64,000 bases of DNA from JBGOTP01 sp963717075 (GCA_963717075.1 CAVQVI010000027.1:372001-436000), one strand, 5' to 3'. Counted from the first letter of the stretch, positions 28,412 to 37,652 are shown. Numbers and translations are program-made. Notes: generated by a model not told the origin, from the sequence alone.

Positions 28412-29395
28412 TCAGGGTACTGGCTCGATCTCGTGCAAATGGCTGACGTCCACGGCCACGCTGCTCCGTCCGTCCGTTGGAAGATACATCGAACGGAACC
28501 GTGCGTTCCAAACGATCTCGTCGTCGCGATACGACGATCTCGCATGCACCGTCTGCTCGAACGTATCGTCGACGCCGGAAAGCAGGATGAGAACCTCGGC
28601 GCGCGTCCGCGCGAGATCCTCGCTGGTCTTGCCCGCCAGAGGACTGCTCTCGTCGATCGGGTGCACGATCGTCCAAGACAGTGGAAAAAACGTCACCTTG
28701 TTGCGCTCGAGGGGCAGCGCCATATAACGACGTACGCTGTTGCCGCGGTCGTCGGGCTGCATGGCGCTGAAGACCACCTGGGCTTCGAGCTCGATGATTT
28801 CGTTGTGGTGCTGGTTGGCGATCCGGAACTGCAAGGCCCGGCCCGATCCGTAGGGCGCAACCACGGCGTGCCGGCTGAACAAGATAGACGCTGTCGGGCG
28901 GGCGAATCGCGCAAAGAGCAACCCTGTGGCGAGGGCCTGATACATCAGACCCACCAGGGCTTCCAGGGTCACGATCAGGTTGGCCGCGAGCCCGTTTGGA
29001 CCGATTTGACCGTAGCCAATGGTCGCGAACGTCTGGATACTGAAGAAGAAGGCCTGACCAAAGCGCCCGCCGAGCATGTTGGCGCCGGGTCCAAGCAGTG
29101 CGTCGGAGCCACAGATCCAGAATGCCCCCGCGAAGACCAGGTTGAGCATCACGTAGAGCACTGCAACGAGCCCCAGGAATTTCCACCACGAGATTCTGAG
29201 CAACTGGTAGGGCGCCACAGCCTCCAAGAGGCCTAGCCCCGAGCGCGAAACATTGAACGACCCATCGCGATTGAGGAGGCGCCCGCGAGTCTCCCTGCTG
29301 ACGACAGAACCCAGGCCGAGGTCGCGATCCCGGTCCCGTTCTTCCGGCGTGCGCCGAGGCGCAAGCGGACTGGGCTCGAACCGAGGTGGGCTCAT
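28412..29395 (-). CDS. Inward-rectifier potassium channel (KirBac family)
   Basis: 327 residues. The N-terminal slide-helix motif GRLLNRDGSFNVSRSG is diagnostic of Kir channels. Two membrane helices (FLGLVAVLYVMLNLVFAGAFW and LIVTLEALVGLMYQALATGLLFARF) surround the pore with the selectivity filter TIGYG at residues 125-129. The C-terminal immunoglobulin-like domain (RPTASILFSRHAVVAPYGSGRALQFRIANQ...) is complete. It forms a tetrameric K+ channel in the inner membrane. It converges on the HtrA gene. Confidence 0.92.
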   Translation of the reverse strand: MSPPRFEPSPLAPRRTPEERDRDRDLGLGSVVSRETRGRLLNRDGSFNVSRSGLGLLEAVAPYQLLRISWWKFLGLVAVLYVMLNLVFAGAFWICGSDALLGPGANMLGGRFGQAFFFSIQTFATIGYGQIGPNGLAANLIVTLEALVGLMYQALATGLLFARFARPTASILFSRHAVVAPYGSGRALQFRIANQHHNEIIELEAQVVFSAMQPDDRGNSVRRYMALPLERNKVTFFPLSWTIVHPIDESSPLAGKTSEDLARTRAEVLILLSGVDDTFEQTVHARSSYRDDEIVWNARFRSMYLPTDGRSSVAVDVSHLHEIEPVP

Positions 29396-29435
29396 GGGGA
29401 GTGATTTTAGCGCCGACGCACAATCTGGTGCGCGG

Positions 29436-29888
29436 TCACAGCGTGATCAGTCCTCGTCGCACAGCGCGGCGCACGGCATCTGTCCGGTTGGCCGCGCCGA
29501 GCTTTCCGTAGATCGACGCGACGTGAAACTTGACGGTCTGATCGCTGATGCCGAGGCGCGTGGCGATGGTCTTGTTGGGGAGCCCTTCGGCAAGTAGTTC
29601 GATGACCTCGACTTCCCGGGGTGTCAGAGATTCCTGTGGCCCGTCACGCTCGGCGGCGTCGCTGCCGGAAACAGCACGACTGACACTGCCGGCGATAGCA
29701 TCGGCCATCTCGGCGCGCCCGAAGCGTTCCGATGCGAGGATCACGCCATCAACCTCGTTGACAGAAGCATGCGAGGCGCGCACGGCCGCAAGTGTGGTGA
29801 ACTCGGCGACGACGTCAATCGACGCCGCAAGGAGCATAGCGCGCACCCGCGCTCGGTCAGCGTCGGTTCCGACGACGATTACGCGCAT
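29436..29888 (-). CDS. LuxR/NarL-type transcription regulator with degenerate receiver domain
   Basis: 150 residues. The C-terminal helix-turn-helix ESLTPREVEVIELLAEGLPNKTIATRLGISDQTVKFHVASIYGKLGA is a classical LuxR DNA-binding domain. The N terminus MRVIVVGTDADRARVRAMLLAASIDVV has a receiver-like start but lacks an acidic pocket and the EVDGVILAS strand has no clear phospho-acceptor, so it probably does not take phosphate. No sensor kinase is adjacent. It lies between KirBac and the HtrA-like pseudoprotease, all on the minus strand. Confidence 0.8.
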   Translation of the reverse strand: MRVIVVGTDADRARVRAMLLAASIDVVAEFTTLAAVRASHASVNEVDGVILASERFGRAEMADAIAGSVSRAVSGSDAAERDGPQESLTPREVEVIELLAEGLPNKTIATRLGISDQTVKFHVASIYGKLGAANRTDAVRRAVRRGLITL

Positions 29889-30038
29889 CTAGTGATGGAC
29901 TGTATCCCGTGATTGAGCGCCCGTCACACACGTGAGGCGTGGAGCACGTGGCTGTCCAGCCTCAGCGGTGATCGTCGTCGTAGATGGTGGTATCGATCCC
30001 GCAAGGTACGCAACCGGTGGACGGTATCCGGAGACACG

Positions 30039-30968
30039 TTACTGGAGAGCGCGCGGCCGTTCGCCAACGGTCACCGCGAGATCGACGATCGAGCCGCCGC
30101 GCAGCGTGCGAAGCGTCACCGTGCGGCCCACGCGGTCGCCGACGAGCAGGTCCAGCAGATCCTCGGGTGACTCGATGGGATGGCCGTCCAGTTCCAGAAT
30201 GACGTCGCCGACGATGGTACCAGCGGCGGCCGCAGGACTTCCGGTCGACACGCCGACCACCAGCAGCGCATTTGCCGTTTCGTTCTCGCGTCCAGCCGCG
30301 CGGCCGGCCTTCTCCCGCTGACTATCCGCCAAGGCAACCGGCTGGCCGGCGATGCCGAGGTACCCGCGCTTCAGGCTGCCATGTTCGAGGACGATGGCGG
30401 CTGTCTTCCACGCGATCGAGGCGGGTATGATCACGCCGAGGCCGCGGATGGCGGCGGCGGTGGCGATGCCGATCAGCCCGCCCGATGTATCGAGGAACGC
30501 GCCGCCCGCGAAGCCATCGTGCATTGGCGCAGTCGTGCGGATCACTTCATCGATCGATCGGCGGCGGCCGGTCTGCAGCGGACCGCCGATCACTGAGACG
30601 ATGCCGGCGCTGGCAGTGACGACGTTGCTCCACGAGCGAGCCACGGCGAGCGCGAGGTGCCCGACCCGCGCCGGTGTGGCTGCCGGGACGATGGGCGTTG
30701 TTCCGAGACCGGACGCGCGCAGCACGGCGAGGCTTGTCGTTGGATCCCAGCCCACGAGCTCAGCATCGAGCACCTGACCGTCATGACGCCGCACCCTGGG
30801 GTGGTCTTCGCGGCCGAGCGCGCGCATCGTAGTCAAGACCACGTTGTCCGCGTATGCGAGCCCGCTGGCTGGACGCCGGCGGCCCTGCACCTGGACAACC
30901 GAGGGCGCAGCTGTCGCGACCGAATCGGCGAGCTGATTGGAGAACGAGGCGAGGAGGTCGTTGGCCAT
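30039..30968 (-). CDS. HtrA-like protein lacking the catalytic triad (pseudoprotease) with PDZ domain
   Basis: 309 residues align along their length with HtrA proteases: NQLADSVATAAPSVVQVQG, VVLTTMRALGRED, TTSLAVLRA, MHDGFAGGAFLDTSGGLIGI and a PDZ domain (LLVVGVSTGSPAAAAGTIVGDVILELDG). The three catalytic positions are all changed: His to Arg49, Asp to Ser79 and Ser to Ala154. There is no signal peptide. It probably binds peptides or partners through the PDZ domain, or regulates the active HtrA nearby, but this is inference. The gene is intact and follows the same strand as the LuxR regulator. Confidence 0.8.
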   Translation of the reverse strand: MANDLLASFSNQLADSVATAAPSVVQVQGRRRPASGLAYADNVVLTTMRALGREDHPRVRRHDGQVLDAELVGWDPTTSLAVLRASGLGTTPIVPAATPARVGHLALAVARSWSNVVTASAGIVSVIGGPLQTGRRRSIDEVIRTTAPMHDGFAGGAFLDTSGGLIGIATAAAIRGLGVIIPASIAWKTAAIVLEHGSLKRGYLGIAGQPVALADSQREKAGRAAGRENETANALLVVGVSTGSPAAAAGTIVGDVILELDGHPIESPEDLLDLLVGDRVGRTVTLRTLRGGSIVDLAVTVGERPRALQ

Positions 30969-31048
30969 GGGCCATGGTGGCAGAACTTCGCGCTGCCGGG
31001 ATCACCCAAATGGGGAGCGGTGCGGTCATGCGACCTGTGCCCAAAGGA

Positions 31049-31082
31049 GGGGTCGGGTCTCTTGCCCGAGAGACCCGACCCC
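31049..31082. terminator. Strong hairpin, probable terminator
   Basis: GGGGTCGGGTCTC (31049-31061) and GAGAGACCCGACCCC (31068-31082) are perfect complementary arms around a six-base loop. It lies between the stop of the minus-strand secreted protein (31099) and the start of the pseudoprotease (30968), so it could end transcription of the former. There is no T-run, so it may instead be a dispersed palindromic element. Confidence 0.55.
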
Positions 31083-31098
31083 GGCGAGCGGTCGTTGA

Positions 31099-32029
31099 CT
31101 AGTCCCGGCCGCCGGTCGACTTCGCGGAGCTCGCCCCGCTCACAGCCACCTTCATGATGGCGGTCGTCCAGCAGCAGACCGTTCCGCCGCCGCCATTCCC
31201 CGAATAGTCGTTTGCCGTCACGTGCAGCAGGTAGTCGCCGGGCTCGCTGAACCTGACGGTCGTCGTCGCCTTGCCTGAATACGGTTCGTCTGGCTTTCCG
31301 CCCTTCAATGCCTCGAACTTCGGACGCGGGTCTCCGAAGGTCACCAGACCAGGTCCGCGATACTTGGCGAGTTGGACGCTCACCGGCGGGCGCGAGCTTT
31401 GCGCTCGGCGCGTTGCTGCCGCTGCTGTCCTTGGCGTCGTCGTCGGCCCAGACATCCAGCGCCATCGGCGCGCCCACGGTGGCCGTCCGGGCGATTGCCT
31501 GCGCGCGGTTCACTCCTGGTCCGGCGAACGCGTCTCCCTTTTCACTGAACCGCAGCAGAGGCGGCAGGTTGTAGCTGCCGCCGGGGCTCTCCTCTGACGA
31601 CTGGAATGGCGCGATGTTGTAGTCGGGGCTCATGTAGAACGGCACGCTGGTTCTGACGCCGTTGGCCGTGATCACCCACGAGATCTTCTGTGTCTTGGCG
31701 AACTCCTTCGGCATCGTGACGACGAACACGCCGTAGCGCCGGCCCGTCTGGAAGTGCGTGGGCTGGCCCATGTCGGGGTTGCCCGGCTCGAAGTGATTGT
31801 CCGGGCCGATCGGAATGTCGATCTCGGCCTGCGTGTTGCGGCTGAAGTACCCGATGAGGAACGAGTGCGTGCCGTCCGGATTGTCGAACCAGCCTTCGTA
31901 GGCGGCCGTGATGCTGCCGCCAAACTGCTTCGGCGGCGCACTGGGCAGGAGTTGCGCCGACGCGATCACCGTCCGAGGCCGCGAGCATCACCGAGGTGCA
32001 GAAGCGACGGACGTTTGTGGCAGTCATCA
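31099..32029 (-). CDS. Secreted hypothetical protein downstream of the monooxygenase-like gene, two frameshifts
   Basis: Starts MTATNVRRFCTSVMLAA near 32029, overlapping the previous stop as an ATGA-like junction. It shifts frame near 31980, continues QLLPSAPPKQFGGSITAAYEGWFDNPDGTHSFLIGYFSRNTQAEIDIPIGP, shifts again near 31390 and ends PGDYLLHVTANDYSGNGGGGTVCCWTTAIMKVAVSG. The protein has a signal peptide and beta-rich domains; the final part resembles a cadherin-like or PKD-type fold with Cys-Cys. I do not recognise the family. The operon position suggests that it acts with the cytochrome c/monooxygenase-like protein. Confidence 0.6.
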
Positions 32030-33445
32030 CGACCTCACTGCTGGTTCTGCGTGGACGTCCGCGCGTGGCGTGTGCTCGGCAACCCAGGCCGCATATTCCT
32101 CGTCCGTCAAATACACGACGTTCATCCACGCGTGCGCCATTTCGTCCACGGTCCGGTCGCCGTATCCCACCCACTGATCCGGGTCCGGATTGTTCTTGTT
32201 CGCTTTCGTGTTGTCGAAGAACGCGGTCACGTGGATGATCGTGCCCTTCGGAAACGCCGGCGCCGCGTCGTCCGCGAAGATGTAGTTGGTCATCCAGTTG
32301 AAGTTGAAGTCCTGCACGTAGCTGATAGTCTGCGTTTCGCCCGTCGGGAGAATCGCCTCGACCAACATGGCCTTGCCGCGCAGGTGGAAGTGCGGCTGGA
32401 AGTTGGTGATGATGGTGTTCTGCCTGCAACGTCGTGAAGCCTTCCGTGTGCGCGATCTGGTTCGGCGGGATGTCGAGCAATGCGGGGCCGTTCTTGAGGC
32501 CCATGAAAGCCACCAGGTAGCTCCGTTTCTTCGGTTCCTGTCCTTTCGGATACAGCCAGATGCCCAGTTCGGATCCGGTCGTGACCTCCTCGCCAGCCGC
32601 GTGAATGTGCTGGTCCCACGAGATTTTCTCGCCCGGCATGATGACCTTGCCGGTGCCGTCCATGTAGCGATCGTAGCCCTTGCCGATGGCCCATTCCATC
32701 AGCGGTGGACGACGATTGATGCGGTCGTCGACACCCGATGCCGCGGTCGGTTCACTCGCCCGGTCTCCGCGCCCGGTGCCGCCGTTGACCGCCTCGACGT
32801 TCTCGGGGTTCAGCACTTGATAGGCAATCGAGTGATGCAGGATCTTGCGACCCTGGATGTTCGATGGACGGATTTCGACCATTCGGATCCATCGCGGCTC
32901 GGTGAGTCCGGGGATGTCTACGAGCGGGACGCCACCACACGTCCTGGTGCAGGGCGGGCATCGTCCGCTCTCCCGACTTCACGACGATGTCGGGTGGCCC
33001 GTAGCCGTCCCGTTCCGCTTGCCAGTACAGGCTTGTCGAGACCGGCTTCGGTGCCGGCAGGTCGGCGGGGTTGCCCAGCGGCGCGCCGTTGTCCACCCAG
33101 TTGACGATGGTTTCGACCTGCGCGTCGGTGAGCGACATGTCGTTCTTGAAACTTCTGCACACCGACGCTCCGATCGATGTGCCAGGGCGGCATCTGGCGG
33201 GCCATCACCCGCGCGCGGATCGATCTCACCCAGGGCCGCGTCTCCTGGAACGTGATGAGCGACATCGGCGCGATGGACCCCGGCTCGTGGCAGCTCTGGC
33301 ACTTGGCCTGAAAAATCGGAGCGATATCCTTCGAGAACGTCGGGTCTGTGGCCGCCCCATCTGCAGATAAGGCGGCAGAAGGTAGAGACAGCCCCGCACC
33401 GACTACGAGGGCAGAAACCCAAAAACGCAGTTCTTTTCGGTCCAT
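32027..33445 (-). CDS. Secreted cytochrome c / copper type II monooxygenase-like protein, several frameshifts
   Basis: Starts MDRKELRFWVSALVVGAG at 33445, with a signal peptide. A cytochrome c segment (CQSCHEPGSIAPMSL) follows, with ARQMPPWHIDR. Frames change near 33168, 32930 and 32420. The C-terminal two-thirds resemble PHM/DBH-type copper monooxygenase domains, with histidine clusters at KILHHSIAYQVL, DQHIHAAGEE and PHFHLRGKAM that match the His-His, His-x-His and His-x-His...Met copper-ligand pattern. Such multi-domain proteins are common in Acidobacteria, but their substrate is unknown. Confidence 0.7.
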
Positions 33446-33679
33446 CACATGGACTCCTTGCCCACACGCACAGGAAGCAGCAACCAAGCGTCGGGCACGC
33501 AGCGGCGTGAAGTGCACGAGCCATGCCGCCAAATAGGTCGGATATTTGGGTGAATACCTGTTGGTCTGGGTCGAGGCAGGTCTGGAGGTGGCGGAAGTTT
33601 TCGCGGAAGCTTGAAATTATTCCCACGCGCGAAGCGGTAGACTATCCTTACGTCTTGGCATCGAGACGCGGAGGCTCAT

Positions 33680-34177
33680 ATGCGAGTACTCGTTATCTTG
33701 TGCGCATTCACTTTTCTTGCCGATTCAGTCCGAGCGCAGCAGGCTTCACAGAACCCGTCGCCAGATCTCACCAAGGCTGCGCACGTCTCGGCCGCCGATC
33801 TCGCGGCCATGGTCGCCAAACAACCTACCGATCGCAACGGATTCATCAACCGGCTGCTGCAGTTTCCGCCGTATGCGGTCAACATCGAACATCGCGTGGC
33901 GGTGCCGCAGAACGCAACGGCTCACGAAACAGAAGCGGAGCTTTTCTACGTCATCGACGGTGCAGCCACGTTTGTCACGGGCGGAAAGCTCATCGAGCCG
34001 ACGCGAAACGGCGCGAACTTGGCCAGCACGAAGGGCGTGGAGGGCGGCGTCGCGCAGAAGCTGAACAAGGGCGATTTTGTGATGGTCCCTGCCGGCGTGC
34101 CGCACTGGTTCACGGACATTCAGGGGGCCGTGACCGTGATGGCGCTGCATCTGCCGATTATCCCGCCGGCGAAGTAG
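33680..34177 (+). CDS. Secreted cupin-domain protein
   Basis: 165 residues with a signal peptide (MRVLVILCAFTFLADSVRAQ). A single cupin follows: AVPQNATAHETEAELFYVIDGAATFVTGGK with metal ligands His and Glu, and second motif GDFVMVPAGVPHWFTDI with His. It could be a small isomerase or binding protein; the reaction cannot be read from sequence. It diverges from the monooxygenase-like gene with a 234-base spacer that likely holds both promoters. Confidence 0.8.
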   Translation: MRVLVILCAFTFLADSVRAQQASQNPSPDLTKAAHVSAADLAAMVAKQPTDRNGFINRLLQFPPYAVNIEHRVAVPQNATAHETEAELFYVIDGAATFVTGGKLIEPTRNGANLASTKGVEGGVAQKLNKGDFVMVPAGVPHWFTDIQGAVTVMALHLPIIPPAK

Positions 34178-34403
34178 CACGGTCTTCCGCCAAGATTTTT
34201 CTGTCGCAGTTTGAGGTTGCCAACGGCTTCGCGGAGGAGTAGAAATATCAGTACGCCAAGGGAGGCTGCATGGAAACGCCACCGGGCCTGTCTGGCGCGC
34301 AGCGAGGCGGACACACCTCATGCTGACGCGCAAAGCACTATAGGACGGACGTAAGGTACGACCCTTGGTCCCGGCTCCAGCCGAGACGCGCACAATGCGC
34401 ATT

Positions 34404-34441
34404 GAAACGCCCGTACGCGGCTTCGCCGCGTCGGGCGTTTC
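34404..34441. terminator. Bidirectional intrinsic-type terminator hairpin
   Basis: Arms GAAACGCCCG (34404-34413) and CGGGCGTTTC (34432-34441) enclose a further stem ACGCGGC-TTC-GCCGCGT, giving one almost perfect 38-base hairpin. It lies between the converging cupin (+) and SDR (-) genes and is flanked by short T/A runs on both sides, so it can stop transcription from either direction. Confidence 0.75.
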
Positions 34442-34457
34442 GCTTTCTCACGAAACA

Positions 34458-35153
34458 CTAGTCCTCCTTCCACGGATTGTTCGCGAACACCGCCAGTTCC
34501 GGCCAGAGCACCCGGCGCGGCATCGTCAGGGCCGCCATGATGGTTGTCGCGATGTCCTCCGCATAGAGTTTGTTGGGATTGTTGCGGCCGACCTTTCCGC
34601 CCCATGCCGTCTGAACTTCTGACGGACACACACACGTGACGCGAATGCCGTGGGGCCGCAATTCAGTCTGCCAGCACTGGCTGATGCCCCGCACCGCCCA
34701 CTTGCTGCCCGCATAGGCGGTGCCCGCCTTGCCGCCCTTCATCCCGGATGTGGAGGCGATGTTGACGATGTCGCCCTCGGCCTGCGCCTTCATCAATGGC
34801 ACGACGCGATTGGTGACGTCCACCATGCCGAAGACGTTGGTCGCAAACAGCGCCCGCATGGCCTCGACGTCGAGATCCCCGATTTCCGCGTCGTACCCGT
34901 AGGCCGCGTTGTTGATGAGCACATCGAGGCCGCCCATCCGCTCCTGACAGACGTCGATCGTCCTCGCATTGTCTTCGCTGGCCGACACATTGGCGCGAAT
35001 CCCATGCGCCCCGGTTTCCTGCTCCATCTTCTTGATCAGCAGTTGATTGCGGCCTGTGAACACGACCTGGTGTCCGGCGGCGCGAGCCTGTGTGACGATG
35101 GCGGCGCCGATTCCCTGGCTGCCGCCGGTGATGAGAAATCGCCTTGTCTGCAT
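34458..35153 (-). CDS. Short-chain dehydrogenase/reductase (SDR)
   Basis: About 231 residues from ATG 35153 (MQTRRFLITGGSQGIGAAIV); an in-frame ATG at 35171 is less likely. The NAD(P) motif TGGSQGIG, the NNAAYG motif, the catalytic Ser in NIASTSGMKGG and the YAGSK tyrosine-lysine pair are all present. Classical SDRs oxidise or reduce alcohols, sugars or fatty-acid intermediates; substrate unknown. Arg in the TGRNQLL loop suggests NADP preference. Confidence 0.88.
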   Translation of the reverse strand: MQTRRFLITGGSQGIGAAIVTQARAAGHQVVFTGRNQLLIKKMEQETGAHGIRANVSASEDNARTIDVCQERMGGLDVLINNAAYGYDAEIGDLDVEAMRALFATNVFGMVDVTNRVVPLMKAQAEGDIVNIASTSGMKGGKAGTAYAGSKWAVRGISQCWQTELRPHGIRVTCVCPSEVQTAWGGKVGRNNPNKLYAEDIATTIMAALTMPRRVLWPELAVFANNPWKED

Positions 35154-35407
35154 GCGGGGGATTATATGCACGTCATGCCAGGGTCCTCACGCCGCGCTCG
35201 AGGGCCCGGCCTCCACCGCGTGGGGCGGGTTCGTGCACGCGACAGCGACACGAACGAAGCGGCATGCCTTGGTGCATCGAGACGCCGCCGCGCGACTCGC
35301 ATGGGGGACAAGGTCAGCCGTTCGTGACACGGGCGCGGCGCGCGACAATGCGCGATAAAGAAAGATGGTTGCGGGCATGACCGTATGCGGCGTATCTTTA
35401 GTCTCCC

Positions 35408-35569
35408 ATGCCGACACTCGTCATTGCCGGAACGGTCGTCGGACTCCTCGTGCTTGCCGCTTGGCTGGTCCCGTTCATCTCCCGTCGTCGGCGGGGCGCC
35501 CGTCGCCTCGTGAGCCTCGGATTTGTCAGTCCACAGTGGCTCCTCTCGCACCGGCAGGAGGAGCGGTGA
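35408..35569 (+). CDS. Small membrane protein coupled to the RodZ-like gene
   Basis: A 53-residue ORF reads MPTLVIAGTVVGLLVLAAWLV and then a basic stretch, SRRRRGARRL, ending HRQEER. It has one N-terminal transmembrane helix with positive-inside residues after it. Its TGA (35567-35569) overlaps the GTG of the next gene (GTGA), a strong sign that it is translated. I do not recognise it. Confidence 0.6.
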   Translation: MPTLVIAGTVVGLLVLAAWLVPFISRRRRGARRLVSLGFVSPQWLLSHRQEER

Positions 35570-36216
35570 CGAGCGCACGCGAGACCTTCGGGGCCCGATT
35601 GCGCGCCGAACGGGAGCGGGCGGGCGTTTCGCTCGATGCGATTGCCCAGACGACCAAGATTCAGCAATCGTTGCTCGTTGGTCTCGAAAACAACGACGTG
35701 TCGCAATGGCCGGTCGGTATTTTTCGGCGCGCGTTCCTGCGAGCGTATCTGGGTGCCATCGGGCTTCGGTCCGAAGCGGTCGTCGCGGAATTCTCCCGCC
35801 TGTTTCCCGAGTCGGCTGTATTGCCAGCTGCAGATCAGCCCGTGCGCGCTGACTCGGTTGAGGCGTGGGAAGGGGAGTTGCGCCTTTGCCTCGCGGCCGA
35901 GCCGTTTTCAACCGCTCGTCAAGCGTTGCTGCGAGGGGCCGCGTCCGTTTCGGACCTGTGCATCGTGTTCATGGTAGCGGGCTCGACCAGTGCGATCTTC
36001 GGGTTTGCCGCCTGGCCCACGCTTGCCGTCATGGGCCTGACGTACTACACGGTGAGCGTCGCATGGATGGGTCGCACTCCTGGCACATGGTGGTTCTTCA
36101 GGGAAGGTCCCGCCGAAAGACGAATAGAGCCTCCGCTTCCAGTCGCCGCCGCACCGCCCTTGCGTATCGTGACGCGACAGCCGGAAGAAGGGGCGCGAAA
36201 GGTCATGTCGCTCTGA
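35566..36216 (+). CDS. RodZ-like helix-turn-helix membrane protein
   Basis: 216 residues from GTG 35566, preceded by GGAGGAGCG. The N-terminal HTH_25 domain (FGARLRAERERAGVSLDAIAQTTKIQQSLLVGLENNDVSQWPVGIFRRAFLRAYLGAIGL) is that of RodZ-type cell-shape proteins. Two C-terminal hydrophobic stretches (SDLCIVFMVAGSTSAIFGFAAW and LAVMGLTYYTVSVAW) anchor it. It lacks the long periplasmic beta domain of RodZ and has an RDD-like membrane end, so it may be a membrane-bound regulator rather than true RodZ. Confidence 0.7.
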   Translation: MTSARETFGARLRAERERAGVSLDAIAQTTKIQQSLLVGLENNDVSQWPVGIFRRAFLRAYLGAIGLRSEAVVAEFSRLFPESAVLPAADQPVRADSVEAWEGELRLCLAAEPFSTARQALLRGAASVSDLCIVFMVAGSTSAIFGFAAWPTLAVMGLTYYTVSVAWMGRTPGTWWFFREGPAERRIEPPLPVAAAPPLRIVTRQPEEGARKVMSL

Positions 36217-36298
36217 CGTCCGCGCGACCGCCAGTTTCTCAGGTGAAGTTGCCGGGACTCGACGCCGATATCTGATCGAGAGGGTCAGGTATCGCACG

Positions 36299-37516
36299 AT
36301 GCATCGATTCGACAGACAACTCATCATGAGTCTTGCGTTCCTCGGTGTTTCCGAGGCGGGCTTTCTCCAGGCATTACCACAGCAGCAGTCGGCAGCACTG
36401 GCGAGTGGCGAGAAGTCCATCAAGCCGGTCGCTGGCGTCAATCCTGTTCGGGGCACCGCCGTGGACCGCTCAGGCGGCGTCCTGCCCGGTGTCACCGTAA
36501 CGGCGACCACCTCGGACGGGAGGTTTCTTGCAACGGCGGTGACGGATGAAGCCGGCAAGTATTCGTTCGATGGGCTGCCGGTCGGGCGCGTGAGACTCAC
36601 ATTTCAACTCGATGGGTTCGGTACTGTGGGGGTGCAGCTCGTGGTCCAGCCCGGCGCGGAGATTGACGTTCTGGAGCGTCTGGACCTCGCGCCGCTCGCC
36701 GAGACCGTGGTGGTCCAGGGCCGCGCGCCCGTTGCGCCGCCACCGCTGCCCTCGCCGCCCGTGCTGACGCCGGTGCCGGCGCACGATCAAGAATCGGTGT
36801 GCGGCCCGGCCAAGGCAGGCGTCACGGCGGAGTCGTTCGGAACGATCCGATCGCGTCGCCACGAAGCCGAGCCCGCCCTGTATGCGAAGGGCGACCAACT
36901 CATCATCGACGGCGGTACGCTCAGCGGCTTGGAGACTGGAGCGAATGTCGTGGTGCGACGTCGCTACCCTGTGAGCGGCGCTGGGGGTGCTCCCGCGACC
37001 CGCGCTGCAGGATCAACAGGCGAGCACACGTCTGGTCTTCTGCAGATCGTCGTGGCGGGCGAACGAGAATCGACCGCGATCGTTGTTTATGCCTGCGACG
37101 AGATGATGAAGGGCGACTATCTCGCCGCGTTCATTCCCGAGCCGATCAGGAGTCCCGAACCCGTCGGGATTCCGAACTACGGGGATGCGGCCCGGATCCT
37201 CTTTGCCGACCGAGGCCAGTTGCTCGGAGCGCCGCGCCGGTTGATGGTGATTGATCGAGGGAGCGAGCAGGGCATCCGAGCCGGGCAGCGTTTGACGCTC
37301 TTCCGTCGGCGGAGTCGTGGCGCGCCGACGCCAACCGACGTCGGAGACGCGGTCGTCGTTGCTGTGCGGGGAGACTCGGCGACAATTCGCGTGGAGCGCG
37401 CAACGGACGTCATCCTGTTTGGCGACTGGGCGGCCCCGCAGCTTCCGCAGGGCGATGCGTCCGCGACCCTCCCGGACGCCGCACATGTCGAGGCCAGCCG
37501 GACCTCGACTCCCTGA
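36299..37516 (+). CDS. Carboxypeptidase-regulatory-like domain protein
   Basis: 405 residues (start 36299; ATG 36326 also possible). A signal-like N terminus is followed by a CarboxypepD_reg-like domain: GTAVDRSGGVLPGVTVTATTSDGRFLATAVTDEAGKYSFDGLPVGRVRLTFQLDGFG. A Pro-rich linker (APPPLPSPPVLTPVP) leads to a C-terminal region with LIIDGGTLSGLETGANVVVRRRYPV and RLMVIDRGSEQGIRAGQRLTLFRR, two copies of a small beta domain. The first domain type is common in outer-membrane TonB-dependent proteins of Acidobacteria, but no beta-barrel is present. Confidence 0.75.
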   Translation: MHRFDRQLIMSLAFLGVSEAGFLQALPQQQSAALASGEKSIKPVAGVNPVRGTAVDRSGGVLPGVTVTATTSDGRFLATAVTDEAGKYSFDGLPVGRVRLTFQLDGFGTVGVQLVVQPGAEIDVLERLDLAPLAETVVVQGRAPVAPPPLPSPPVLTPVPAHDQESVCGPAKAGVTAESFGTIRSRRHEAEPALYAKGDQLIIDGGTLSGLETGANVVVRRRYPVSGAGGAPATRAAGSTGEHTSGLLQIVVAGERESTAIVVYACDEMMKGDYLAAFIPEPIRSPEPVGIPNYGDAARILFADRGQLLGAPRRLMVIDRGSEQGIRAGQRLTLFRRRSRGAPTPTDVGDAVVVAVRGDSATIRVERATDVILFGDWAAPQLPQGDASATLPDAAHVEASRTSTP

Positions 37517-37614
37517 ACCGCCGCGCCGCATCACTGTACGCGCGGTGCCCGAGAAACCTTCCTTTGTAAGGATTCCATGCGCGTCGTGGCGGTCCAGCGT
37601 CTGACTGACGGTAT

Positions 37615-37646
37615 ATAATCTCTGGTCCTACCAGACTTCAGGAGGT
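37615..37646 (+). promoter_or_regulatory. -10 element and Shine-Dalgarno of the VOC/histone-tail gene
   Basis: TATAAT (37615-37620) lies 33 bases before the ATG; no good -35 box is seen at the expected distance, so an extended or activator-dependent promoter is possible. A strong GGAGGT at 37641-37646 sits seven bases before the start codon. Confidence 0.5.
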
Positions 37647-37652
37647 TCAGAG

